From an uncultured Elusimicrobium sp. (GTDB lineage Bacteria; Elusimicrobiota; Endomicrobiia; Endomicrobiales; Endomicrobiaceae), in the NCBI GenBank assembly GCA_902761395.1, contig CACWKJ010000014.1:1-25765 (forward strand): a stretch of 25,765 nt of DNA, in the 5' to 3' direction. A model generated the notes under the pieces. The model had not been told where the DNA came from and made no database searches. It was given only the letters and a program-made list of their open reading frames with translations. Both the position numbers and the translations under genes were made by a program. This document shows, piece after piece, positions 1 through 7,428 of this stretch; the stretch's first letter is position 1, and every line of letters begins with the position of its first letter.

Positions 1-1668
1 ATGGAAAAAGATTTACAGACGTTAAGACATTCAACATCACATCTTATGGCAGCAGCGGTTTTGGAATTGTTTCCGGGAACAAAAGTTGCTATAGGTCCTT
101 CAATAGAAGACGGTTTTTATTATGATTTCGACAGAAAAGAACCTTTCACCGTTGAAGATTTATCAAAAATAGAAGAGAAAATGCACGAACTTGCAAAGAA
201 AGATGATCCTTTTATTTGCACAACAGTAAACAAAGCGGATGCAATAAAACTCTTTGAAGAAAAAGGTGAAAAATATAAAAAAGAATTGGCAGAAGCTATT
301 GCCGATGATACCGTAACATTTTATCAGTCCGGCGATTTTACTGACCTTTGCAGAGGACCTCATATAAAATCTACAGGCGAAATAAAATATTTTAAGCTTT
401 TGTCCGTAGCAGGTGCTTATTGGAGAGGAGATTCCGACAGAGAACAATTACAAAGAATTTACGGAACAGCATTTTATTCAAAAAAAGATTTAGATGAATA
501 TTTAAAGAAACTTGAAGAAGCTGCAAAAAGAGATCACAGAAAATTAGGTAAAGAACTTGATTTGTTCTCTATAAACGATGCAGTCGGCGGCGGACTTGTT
601 TTGTGGCATCCGAAAGGTGCTATGCTTAGAAATATAATTGAAACCGAATGGAAACAATTTCATTTGGATAACGGATACGATTTGTTGTGTACACCTCATA
701 TTGCAAGTGAAGAACTTTATGCAATAAGCGGTCACTTACAAACATATTCCGAAAATATGTATGCTCCTATGGAAATTGAAGGCAAACCTTACAGAGTAAA
801 ACCTATGAATTGTCCTATGCACTTGATGATATATAAAACAAAACTTCATTCTTACAGAGAACTTCCTATAAGATACGGAGAATTGGGAACAGTTTACAGA
901 TTTGAAAAGTCGGGTGTATTGCACGGTCTTATGAGAGTAAGAGGATTTACTCAAGACGATGGACATGTTATTGTTCAACCCGAGCTTTTGGAAGAAGAAA
1001 TTTTGACCGTATTTAAAATGGCAATAGATTGTTTAAAAATGTTCGGATTTAACGAATATAAAATCTATTTGGCAACAAGACCCGAAAAGAAGTATGTAGG
1101 TGAAATAGAAAAATGGAACGATGCGGAAAAATCTCTTGAAAATGCATTGAAGAAGACAGGTTACGATTACGAAATAGATGCGGGCGGCGGAGCATTTTAC
1201 GGTCCTAAGATAGATATTAAAATAAAAGATGCTATCGGAAGATTGTGGCAGTGTTCCACAATACAGTTTGATTTCAATTTACCTGAAAGATTTGATATTT
1301 ATTACATAGATAAAGAAGGCAAAAAGGCAAGACCTTACATGGTTCACAGAGCATTGATGGGTTCTTTTGAAAGATTTATCGGTGTATTACTTGAACATTA
1401 TGCAGGAGCATTACCTGTATGGTTGTCACCTGTTCAAGCAGCAGTTTTAAATATTGCTCCGGAACAAGAACAGTATTGTAAAGATGTTGTTAAAAAATTA
1501 AAAGAAGCCGGAATCAGAGTAAACTTCGACGACAGAAACGAAAAAATCGGCCACAAGATAAGAGAAAATGCAATGCAAAAGATTCCTTACTTGTTGGTTG
1601 TCGGCGGTAAAGAAGTTGAATCCGGTGCTGTTGCCGTTAGAGCAAGAGGAACCTTGCAAAAGAAATAG
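1..1668 (+). CDS. thrS: Threonyl-tRNA synthetase, TGS-less, 3' end altered
   Basis: This gene charges tRNA-Thr with threonine in the cytoplasm. The editing (SAD) domain is visible in HSTSH (residues 10-14) and in Cys117 and His121 of DLCRGPH. The class II catalytic core follows, with zinc ligands Cys271, His322 and probably His449, motif 2 around YRFEKSG (300-306) and motif 3 around GSFERFIG. A C-terminal HGTP anticodon-binding domain completes it. The protein begins right at the editing domain, so the roughly 60-residue TGS domain of E. coli ThrRS is absent. TGS-less bacterial ThrRS exist, but the gene begins at the first base of the window, so a real start cannot be told from truncation by the window edge. 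At the other end homology stops after AVAVRARG. About 25 residues of the usual last strand and helix are missing and are replaced by TLQKK and a stop, because the DNA passes into threonine synthase there. Confidence 0.93.
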   Translation: MEKDLQTLRHSTSHLMAAAVLELFPGTKVAIGPSIEDGFYYDFDRKEPFTVEDLSKIEEKMHELAKKDDPFICTTVNKADAIKLFEEKGEKYKKELAEAIADDTVTFYQSGDFTDLCRGPHIKSTGEIKYFKLLSVAGAYWRGDSDREQLQRIYGTAFYSKKDLDEYLKKLEEAAKRDHRKLGKELDLFSINDAVGGGLVLWHPKGAMLRNIIETEWKQFHLDNGYDLLCTPHIASEELYAISGHLQTYSENMYAPMEIEGKPYRVKPMNCPMHLMIYKTKLHSYRELPIRYGELGTVYRFEKSGVLHGLMRVRGFTQDDGHVIVQPELLEEEILTVFKMAIDCLKMFGFNEYKIYLATRPEKKYVGEIEKWNDAEKSLENALKKTGYDYEIDAGGGAFYGPKIDIKIKDAIGRLWQCSTIQFDFNLPERFDIYYIDKEGKKARPYMVHRALMGSFERFIGVLLEHYAGALPVWLSPVQAAVLNIAPEQEQYCKDVVKKLKEAGIRVNFDDRNEKIGHKIRENAMQKIPYLLVVGGKEVESGAVAVRARGTLQKK

Positions 1669-2606
1669 GTTTCCCGGGAACAATATATTTTAAATATGAA
1701 GGATTAAACCCTACAGGTTCTTTTAAAGACAGAGGAATGACAATGGCTGTATCAAAAGCCGTTGAAGAGGGCAGTAAAGCCGTTATCTGTGCTTCCACGG
1801 GTAATACATCGGCATCTGCAGCAGCTTATGCGGCAAGAGCAGGAATAAAATGTGTAGTTTTAATTCCTGAAGGAAAAATTGCTTTGGGTAAACTTTCACA
1901 AGCGGTTATGCACGGAGCATTGGTTCTTGAAATAGACGGAAACTTCGATAAAGCTTTGGAACTTGTAAAAGATTTAAGCAAAAATTATCCGTTAACTTTA
2001 GTAAATTCAATTAACCCTTACAGAATACAAGGACAAAAAACAGGTGCTTTTGAAATTTGTGAATATTTGGAAAAAGCTCCCGATTATCAGTTTATGCCTG
2101 TAGGAAATGCAGGAAATATTACGGCATATTGGAAAGGTTATAAAGAATTTAATCAGTTGTTTCCTGAAAAATATGCATTGCCTAAAATTATGGGATTCCA
2201 AGCGGAAGGTGCAGCTCCTATAGTTAGAGGTTATCCTATAGAAAAACCTGAAACATTGGCTACGGCAATAAGAATCGGTAACCCAGCATCCTGGAAGACG
2301 GCTGAAGAAGCAAGAGATGAATCCAAAGGTGTTATAGATATGGTTAGTGATGACGATATTATAGAAGCATACAAAATGATAGCAAGACACGAAGGTGTTT
2401 TTGCCGAACCTGCTTCGGCATCATCGTTTGCAGGTTTGTTAAAATATACAAGAAAAGGTTATTTCAAAGATCAAAAAGATTTGAAAGCTGTTTGTATATT
2501 GACGGGACACGGATTAAAAGATCCGGATAATGCAGTTAAAAGTTCAACAAAACCTACACAAGTTAAAGCAGATATGAAAGAAATAATAAAAGCGATAGGT
2601 TTATAA
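1650..2606 (+). pseudogene. thrC: Threonine synthase, 5'-truncated and out of frame with thrS
   Basis: Threonine synthase is a PLP enzyme that converts O-phosphohomoserine to threonine. Homologous coding is readable from about 1650 as NLAKEIGFPG, then KYEGLNPTGSFKDRG, which carries the PLP-binding lysine, then CASTGNTSASAAAYAARAG and the glycine-rich PVGNAGNITAYWKG. This matches the compact Bacillus-type enzyme of about 350 residues. About 35 N-terminal residues are missing. The frame is closed by a stop at 1638-1640, and there is no ATG, GTG or TTG between it and the ATG at 1737. That ATG lies just after SFKDRG, so a protein started there (289 residues) would lack the PLP lysine. The gene therefore looks non-functional unless ribosomes shift by -1 from thrS, since both frames are open over about 1641-1665. 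An assembly join is also possible. The downstream end is intact and followed by a terminator. Confidence 0.85.
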
Positions 2607-2632
2607 TAAGTTTTTATCAATAAATATTTAAG

Positions 2633-2662
2633 CGGCAATGTTAAGACATTGCCGTTTTTTTT
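2633..2662 (+). terminator. Rho-independent terminator after thrS-thrC
   Basis: A perfect 8-bp stem (cggcaatg/cattgccg) with a 6-nt loop is followed by eight T residues. It lies 27 nt after the threonine synthase stop codon. This is the clearest terminator in the window. Confidence 0.92.
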
Positions 2663-2669
2663 GTATAAT
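2641..2669 (+). promoter_or_regulatory. Probable sigma70 promoter for the DUF3467-cinA unit
   Basis: A perfect TATAAT box is at 2664-2669. A weak -35 (TTAAGA, 2641-2646) lies 17 nt upstream, inside the loop of the preceding terminator. The predicted start near 2676 gives a leader of about 27 nt containing the GGGAG ribosome-binding site at 2692-2696. Confidence 0.6.
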
Positions 2670-2702
2670 ATCAAGATAAGGAAACTATAGCGGGAGAAAA
2701 TT

Positions 2703-3002
2703 ATGGCTGAAGAAATAAAAAAGCAGGAAATTAAAGTAGAAATAGATGAACAAACAGCTAACGGAAGCTATTCTAATTTAGCTTTAATAACTCATTCTCA
2801 GACGGAATTTATTATCGATTTTATTTTTGTTCAACCGCAGAACGGTAAAGCTAAAGTTAAAAACAGAATAATAACATCTCCGTTGCATGCAAAAAGAATT
2901 TTGCAGGCATTACAAGACAATATTGCAAAATATGAAATGAGATTCGGTCAGATAAAAAACAGTGAAACAAGTATGCAGGAACAATCAAAATTTTATAATT
3001 AG
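2703..3002 (+). CDS. DUF3467 family protein
   Basis: This is a 99-residue, soluble, cytoplasmic-looking protein of the DUF3467 type, whose biochemical role is not known. Recognisable features are an N-terminal charged stretch, a core with SNLALITHSQTEFIIDFIFV, and a helix with SPLHAKRILQALQDN (about residues 60-75). Such proteins are usually about 100 residues long, so it looks complete. The ATG has a good GGGAG site 6 nt upstream. The stop codon (3000-3002) is part of the ribosome-binding site of cinA, so the two genes are probably cotranscribed and may be translationally coupled. The functional link to CinA is unknown. Confidence 0.85.
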   Translation: MAEEIKKQEIKVEIDEQTANGSYSNLALITHSQTEFIIDFIFVQPQNGKAKVKNRIITSPLHAKRILQALQDNIAKYEMRFGQIKNSETSMQEQSKFYN

Positions 3003-3011
3003 GTGATTAAA

Positions 3012-4304
3012 TTGAACATAGAACTAATTTGCAGCGGCAGTGAATTACTTACAGGAAAACTAAATACACATGCAAGTTTTATCGGTGCAAAACTTAACGA
3101 AATAGGGTTGTCGTTAACTCTGATTACAACTGTTGCCGATAGAAAAAATGAATTTAAAGCAGTTTTGCAGGATGCGGTAAAAAGAAGTTCCGTTATTATA
3201 GTTACCGGCGGGCTCGGACCGACTTTCGACGATATAACGGTGGAAACGGTATCGGAAATATTAAATACGAAAACTTATAAAGATGAATCTGTTGCAAAGG
3301 CAATTGTTCAATATTTTGCAAAAAGAGGAATAAATTGTCCCGCTGCAAATAATGAAAGACAGGCACAAATTCTCGAAGGTGCAAAAATTTTAGAAAACAG
3401 ATTCGGAACGGCTCCCGGGCAAATGTTACATTTTAATTATTCTTCGGATGAAAATAAAAAAGTAAGAAAAACAATATTTTTACTTCCGGGACCTCCGAGA
3501 GAAATGCATCCCATGTTTGAAGAAAATGTTTTACCTTTTATGAGAAGTTATCAGGTAAAAATGAAAAAAACTTTGGTGCTGCATATTTGCGGTATGGCGG
3601 AATCTTTGGTTGACGAAAAAATTAAACCGACAATAAACTACTTATCAAACAATGAAGATATTGAGTTTGCGATATTGGCTCATAACTTTTTAATAGATGT
3701 AAAAGTGTCGGTAAGCGGTGAAAATGAACTTATAATAGATGACACATTAAAGAATATAAACAATGAATTTATAAATGTGTTAGGTGACAACATTTACGGA
3801 TATAACGACGAAACATTGGAAGGCGTTGTTCAAAAAATGTTGATAGAAACAAAAAGAACTGTATCCGTCGCCGAATCTTGTACAGGTGGTTTGGTGTCAT
3901 CAAAACTGACAAACACGCCGGGAAGTTCAATGTGTTTCAAACAGTCCGTTATTACTTATTCAAACGAAGCTAAAATGCAGTTGTTAAATGTTAAGCAAAA
4001 AACATTGGAACAGTTCGGCGCCGTAAGTGAACAGACGGCAAACGAAATGCTTAACGGAATTATTTCTTTATCTAAATCGGAATATGCAATAAGTATTACG
4101 GGTATTGCAGGACCGGGCGGGGGAAGTAATGAAAAACCGGTAGGTCTTGTTTATATAGGAGTTTCGTTTAACGGAAACAATGAAGTAAACAAATTTCAGT
4201 TTTTGGGAACAAGACAAGATATAAGAGAAAGAGCAACAAATGTTGCACTTGACAGTATAAGAAGATTGATATTAAAAACAAGAAATAAAAAAATCACAAA
4301 GTGA
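3012..4304 (+). CDS. cinA: CinA family protein (MoCF domain plus NMN deamidase domain)
   Basis: CinA-type proteins join an N-terminal MoCF/COG1058 domain (ADP-ribose pyrophosphatase activity in characterised members) to a C-terminal PncC-like domain that deamidates nicotinamide mononucleotide in pyridine nucleotide salvage. Both halves are here. GGLGPTFDDIT is at about residues 66-76 and PGPPREM follows in the N-terminal half. VAESCTGG (about 286-293) and TGIAGPGGG (about 363-371) mark the C-terminal half. I prefer the TTG at 3012 (430 residues, NIELICSGSELLTGK) because AGGTGA at 3001-3006 then becomes a Shine-Dalgarno sequence at ideal distance. The GTG at 3003 lies within that site. The 3' end overlaps a hairpin. 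Confidence 0.92.
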   Translation: MNIELICSGSELLTGKLNTHASFIGAKLNEIGLSLTLITTVADRKNEFKAVLQDAVKRSSVIIVTGGLGPTFDDITVETVSEILNTKTYKDESVAKAIVQYFAKRGINCPAANNERQAQILEGAKILENRFGTAPGQMLHFNYSSDENKKVRKTIFLLPGPPREMHPMFEENVLPFMRSYQVKMKKTLVLHICGMAESLVDEKIKPTINYLSNNEDIEFAILAHNFLIDVKVSVSGENELIIDDTLKNINNEFINVLGDNIYGYNDETLEGVVQKMLIETKRTVSVAESCTGGLVSSKLTNTPGSSMCFKQSVITYSNEAKMQLLNVKQKTLEQFGAVSEQTANEMLNGIISLSKSEYAISITGIAGPGGGSNEKPVGLVYIGVSFNGNNEVNKFQFLGTRQDIRERATNVALDSIRRLILKTRNKKITK

Positions 4305-4309
4305 TTTTT
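4289..4309 (+). terminator. AT-rich hairpin overlapping the cinA stop codon
   Basis: A 9-bp stem (aaaaatcac/gtgattttt) with an AAA loop spans the cinA stop codon and ends in a T run. It could be a weak, possibly bidirectional terminator. The stem has only two G-C pairs, so efficiency is doubtful. Confidence 0.5.
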
Positions 4310-4312
4310 ATT

Positions 4313-4536
4313 ATTGTTCTTTTAAAATTTCTCATTTACAAGCAAAAAAGCCATTCGCTTGAAATTTTTAAAGCCGTGCTCCAACTTGATTTTTCCTAAT
4401 GACATAATGTAAAGGAAAAATCTTCAAACATGTTCGTACTAAAAAGCTTTTTGATTTATAGCTTTTTACTTTAAAAAATTCTGCACTCATAGACGGCTTT
4501 AATCATGCTTGTAAACGAAAATTTAAAAAAGGCAAT
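4313..4536. other. Multi-helix inverted-repeat element (structured RNA or MITE-like)
   Basis: This non-coding interval is nested inverted repeats. The outer arms are 4320-4344 and 4506-4528, pairing perfectly over tttacaagca/tgcttgtaaa, then an internal loop, then a mostly paired A/T stretch; weaker similarity extends to 4313 and 4536. Inside are taaagccgt (4369-4377) with acggcttta (4493-4501), gatttttcct (4388-4397) with aggaaaaatc (4413-4422), and taaaaagct (4440-4448) with agctttttA (4460-4468). Together these draw a closing stem, a second stem and a junction with two hairpins, about 220 nt in all. I do not recognise a known RNA family. It may be a cis-regulatory or stand-alone RNA, or a miniature inverted-repeat element. 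No obvious target-site duplication is seen. Confidence 0.6.
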
Positions 4537-4559
4537 TATAGTAATAGTTATAAATTGCC
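4531..4559 (+). promoter_or_regulatory. Hairpin just upstream of the ruvX ribosome-binding site
   Basis: ggcaatt (4531-4537) pairs with aattgcc (4553-4559), and ata/tat extends the stem past a bulged A. It ends 8 nt before the GGAGG at 4568-4572. No T run follows, so a terminator is unlikely. It may be part of the adjoining structured element or affect translation of ruvX. Confidence 0.45.
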
Positions 4560-4580
4560 GTAAATCCGGAGGATTTTGTT

Positions 4581-5006
4581 ATGGGCAGATATTTAGGAAT
4601 AGATTACGGGAAAAAGAGAATAGGTTTGGCTTTGTCCGACATTATGGGAATGATGGCACAGCCTTTTGATGTTATAGAATTTAAAGGGCTCAAAAATAAC
4701 ATAGAAAATATTTTAAAAATAGCTAAAGAAAAAGAAGTGTCTTGTATAGTTGTAGGAAAACCGGTAAACATGAATGCCACCGAAGGTGAAATGGCACAAC
4801 TTGCCACGGAATTTGTTGAAGAGTTAAGAAAAGTTACCGATATAAAAGTTGAAATGATAGATGAAAGATTAACCACTACGCAGGCGGAAAGAGTGTTGGT
4901 TGAAGAAGCAAATGTTTCAAGAGAAAAAAGAAAAGGGTTAAGAGATAAACTTGCTGCAACTTTTATTTTACAAACATATTTGGATATTCATTCAAATTCT
5001 TTATAA
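4581..5006 (+). CDS. ruvX: Putative pre-16S rRNA nuclease / Holliday junction resolvase-like RuvX (YqgF)
   Basis: This is a 141-residue RNase H-fold nuclease. YqgF in E. coli is linked to maturation of the 16S rRNA 5' end, and the family is also annotated as a Holliday junction resolvase. The fold signature is visible: GIDYGKKRIGLALSD (residues 6-20) with the first acidic residue Asp8, VVGKPVNMN (57-65), IDERLTT (93-99) with Asp94/Glu95, and Asp122 near the C terminus. The length is typical. The ATG is preceded by a strong GGAGG 8 nt away. It follows a 220-nt inverted-repeat element, so it probably starts its own transcription unit or is controlled from that element. Confidence 0.93.
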   Translation: MGRYLGIDYGKKRIGLALSDIMGMMAQPFDVIEFKGLKNNIENILKIAKEKEVSCIVVGKPVNMNATEGEMAQLATEFVEELRKVTDIKVEMIDERLTTTQAERVLVEEANVSREKRKGLRDKLAATFILQTYLDIHSNSL

Positions 5007-5055
5007 AATTATTGTAAAATATATAAATATTAAGAATATTGATTCGGGAGATATT

Positions 5056-5814
5056 ATGAAAAAATTTTTGGCAATTTTAAGTTTTTTATTTTGTTTTAAT
5101 TTAGCTTATGCCGGATTATCGGTTGATCCGTCCGTAACCAATGTTTTCGGTGAACCGGGTTCTGTTTATGAAGGGAAATATACCGTAAAAAACACTTATG
5201 AAAGAAATATAAATATTACTGTTGAAGTTACAAAAGGAAATACTTTTTCGGCGAATAAAGATGCAGACGTTAACAGTTGGTTGGTTTTTGAAAAATATAA
5301 ATATTTTATTCCTGCAGGAGAAAAAGTAGAAGTTCCTTATACGGTTAAAGTGGATGAAAGTTTTAAAGGTTCAATTTCCGCAAGAATAAATTTTTCGGTA
5401 GATCAGGAAGAAGGACAAATGATAAGTATATCAATATCCGTTCCGATATATGTTACGGTTCAGGGAACCGAAAATGTGGATTTTGATATAGATTCATTAG
5501 ATTTGTATACGGCAGGAGATTTCATATCTTATAAATTAAAATTGGAAAATAAAGGTAATGTTCATATAAGACATTCAGGAAATGTTGAAATATATACCAA
5601 GAAGAAAAAGAAATTATTAAAAACTCTTCCTATACAGGAAACAGTTCCTACATACTGTGAACAAAAAAGAGATTTTAATGAAAGATTGTTACCGAAAACC
5701 GATTTGAAAAAAGGTAAATATGTTGCCGTATTTAAGATAAGAGCATTGGGTAAAGAAGTAACAAAAGAAATTAAGTTTAAAGTTTCAAAACTCGGTGAAG
5801 TTGTAACACAATAA
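5056..5814 (+). CDS. Secreted Ig-like / PapD-like protein of unknown function
   Basis: This is a 252-residue exported protein. It starts with a classic signal peptide (MKKFLAILSFLFCFNLAYA, cleavage expected near residue 19). The mature part is beta-rich, with two probable Ig-like sandwiches: about residues 20-125, with DPSVTNVFGEPGSVYEGKY and VKNTYERNINITVEVTKG, and about 135-250, with YKLKLENKGNVHIRHSG and ending in KKGKYVAVFKIRALGKE. The general layout recalls periplasmic pilus-chaperone-like or COG1470-type domains, but I cannot assign a family. There are no cysteines after the signal peptide. The ATG at 5056 has GGGAG 5 nt upstream. An in-frame extension back to 4951 overlaps ruvX and was rejected, as it would bury the signal peptide. 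Confidence 0.8.
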   Translation: MKKFLAILSFLFCFNLAYAGLSVDPSVTNVFGEPGSVYEGKYTVKNTYERNINITVEVTKGNTFSANKDADVNSWLVFEKYKYFIPAGEKVEVPYTVKVDESFKGSISARINFSVDQEEGQMISISISVPIYVTVQGTENVDFDIDSLDLYTAGDFISYKLKLENKGNVHIRHSGNVEIYTKKKKKLLKTLPIQETVPTYCEQKRDFNERLLPKTDLKKGKYVAVFKIRALGKEVTKEIKFKVSKLGEVVTQ

Positions 5815-5829
5815 CAGAGATCATACTAA

Positions 5830-6411
5830 ATGGAGTTTTTGGTAGACGGATATAATGTAATTAAGTTTAGTGAAATGTTTTCTGCAAGAACACTTGAATT
5901 GCAGAGAGATAAACTTATTGACTTTATATTGAAATATAATCCGCAGGGTAACAATAAAGTCACCATCGTTTTTGATTGCAGAAGTTCCAATCCTTATGAA
6001 GCCGACGGTTATACAACAACCACAATAAAAGGAATAAAAACAATTTTCAGTGAAGGACAAAAATCCGCTGATGATGTTATTGTGGAATATGTTGAAAAAG
6101 CACAAAAACCGTATAATATAACGGTAGTTACCAACGATAAAGGTATTTTTAGACGAATCGGCGGTAAAGGTGCAAAAAAAATGGCAGTAGCGGAGTTTAT
6201 ATACAACAGAGCAAAAGAACAAACAAGACCGAACAATATTATAAGAATGAAGCAAAAAGACGATTTTTCCGAAATAAGCAGAGAACTCAGCGATTTATGG
6301 TTGAAGGAAGACAAACAACCTAAAAAAGAAAATAAAAATAAAAAGAAAAAAGGAAATGCCGATACGGAATTTGATATAACGGCGGAGTTGAGCGATTTAT
6401 GGCTAAAATAA
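5830..6411 (+). CDS. YacP-like NYN domain ribonuclease
   Basis: This 193-residue protein has an NYN (PIN-like) nuclease domain of the YacP/Rae1 group. Bacillus Rae1 is a ribosome-associated endoribonuclease; activity here is by family only. The acidic active-site pattern is visible in FLVDGYNVI (residues 3-11), VFDCRSS (about 47-53), SEGQKSADDVIVEYV (about 74-88) and VTNDKG (about 98-103). The C-terminal 50 residues are a lysine-rich tail in which the octapeptide ELSDLWLK occurs twice, once after the nuclease domain and once as the last residues of the protein. The ribosome-binding site is weak (AGAG). The gene overlaps mltG by 13 nt, so translation of the two is probably coupled. Confidence 0.86.
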   Translation: MEFLVDGYNVIKFSEMFSARTLELQRDKLIDFILKYNPQGNNKVTIVFDCRSSNPYEADGYTTTTIKGIKTIFSEGQKSADDVIVEYVEKAQKPYNITVVTNDKGIFRRIGGKGAKKMAVAEFIYNRAKEQTRPNNIIRMKQKDDFSEISRELSDLWLKEDKQPKKENKNKKKKGNADTEFDITAELSDLWLK

Positions 6412-7355
6412 AAAAAATAATAACAACAATAATTTTTATAATATTTTTCGCTTTTGTTTTATTAATAATATTTCAAGCAACAAGAGAAGATAAAGTTGTT
6501 GAAGTTCTTATACCCAAAGGTTCTTCACCTCACACAATAGCAAAAATTTTAAAAGATTCCGAAGTGATTTCATCACAAAAATTGTTTGTTGCTTTAATAA
6601 AATTTTACGGCTATTCTACAAAATTGCAGGCAGGGTTATACGATTTTAATAAGAAAGATCCTTTAAATACAATAATAAACAAAATAAAAAACGGTGAAAG
6701 TAAAAATATAAAAGTTACTGTTCCCGAAGGGTTTAACATAAAACAGATAGCAAAAGTTTTAGCGGAAAACAAAATTTGTGACAGAGAAAAGTTTATTAAT
6801 TTAGCAACCGAACAGAATATGGAAGGGTTTTTGTTCCCTAATACATATTTACTTTTGCCTCAAATGGACGAACAAGAAATAATAAAAGTTATGAACGAAG
6901 AGTTTAACAGATTTTGGACAAGAGACAGAGAAGCAAGATTAAAACAAATAAATAAACCTAAAAGAGATATTGTAATTCTTGCTTCAATAGTTGAAAAAGA
7001 GGCGATAGCAGACAGTGAAAGGCCTATAATAGCGGGAGTGTTTTTAAACAGATTATCCAGAGGTATGAGATTGGAATCTTGTTCCACTGTGTTATATGCT
7101 ATGGGGATAAACAAAGAAAGATTGTCTTTCGAAGATTTAAAGTTTGAATCTCCGTATAACACATACAGATATAAAGGATTACCTCCGGGACCTATTTGTA
7201 ATCCCGGGGCGGAAGCGATAGATGCCGTTTTATATCCTCAAGCGACCGATAGTTTGTATTTCGTTTCCAAAGGTAACGGAACGCACTATTTTTCTTCCAC
7301 ATTTGAACAGCATGTTAAAAACAAAATCGTTTCCAAAAAAAATCAGAAGAAATAG
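6399..7355 (+). CDS. mltG: Endolytic murein transglycosylase MltG (YceG-like)
   Basis: MltG is a single-pass inner-membrane lytic transglycosylase that cuts nascent glycan strands and so ends peptidoglycan polymerisation. The 318-residue protein has an N-terminal membrane anchor (about residues 8-26), a LysM-like region with PKGSSPHTIAKIL, then the YceG domain: VPEGFNIKQIA, EGFLFPNTY, ASIVEKEA (195-202, with the catalytic Glu here) and YNTYRYKGLPPGPICNPG. The C terminus YFVSKGNGTHYFSST is typical. Length and motifs indicate an intact enzyme. The start codon lies inside the 3' end of the YacP-like gene. Confidence 0.95.
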   Translation: MAKIKKIITTIIFIIFFAFVLLIIFQATREDKVVEVLIPKGSSPHTIAKILKDSEVISSQKLFVALIKFYGYSTKLQAGLYDFNKKDPLNTIINKIKNGESKNIKVTVPEGFNIKQIAKVLAENKICDREKFINLATEQNMEGFLFPNTYLLLPQMDEQEIIKVMNEEFNRFWTRDREARLKQINKPKRDIVILASIVEKEAIADSERPIIAGVFLNRLSRGMRLESCSTVLYAMGINKERLSFEDLKFESPYNTYRYKGLPPGPICNPGAEAIDAVLYPQATDSLYFVSKGNGTHYFSSTFEQHVKNKIVSKKNQKK

Positions 7356-7389
7356 TCGCCGGTTATAAATTATAAACTGCTGTTTTGTG

Positions 7390-7419
7390 TTGACATAAAT
7401 CAAAGTTTTGTAGTAAAAT
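7390..7419 (+). promoter_or_regulatory. Sigma70-type promoter abutting the cyclophilin start codon
   Basis: TTGACA (7390-7395) and TAAAAT (7414-7419) are separated by 18 nt. The predicted transcription start, about 7 nt past the -10 box, falls 1-5 nt before the ATG at 7429. No Shine-Dalgarno sequence is present, so the transcript is probably leaderless or nearly so. Confidence 0.75.
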
Positions 7420-7428
7420 TTTCTTATT

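Noticed and set aside
163..978. Antisense reading frames in thrS
   Set aside because: Shadow frames of a well-conserved gene, with no family match, and no ribosome-binding site looked for or seen.
1641..1668. Programmed -1 frameshift as the main explanation of thrS-thrC
   Set aside because: Both frames are open, but there is no clear X XXY YYZ slippery site in frame, and both genes lack homologous ends, which a simple frameshift would not explain.
3003..3014. GTG at 3003 as the cinA start
   Set aside because: It lies within AGGTGA, which acts as the Shine-Dalgarno sequence for the TTG at 3012, and the family's N terminus fits the TTG better.
4313..4536. A known RNA (tmRNA, RNase P, 6S, SRP) in the structured element
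   Set aside because: No hallmark of these RNAs is seen: no tRNA-like ends, no RNase P core motifs, no SRP GNAR-type tip, and not one long bulged rod like 6S.
4951..5055. In-frame N-terminal extension of the secreted Ig-like protein
   Set aside because: It overlaps ruvX and would bury the signal peptide; the ATG at 5056 has a good ribosome-binding site.
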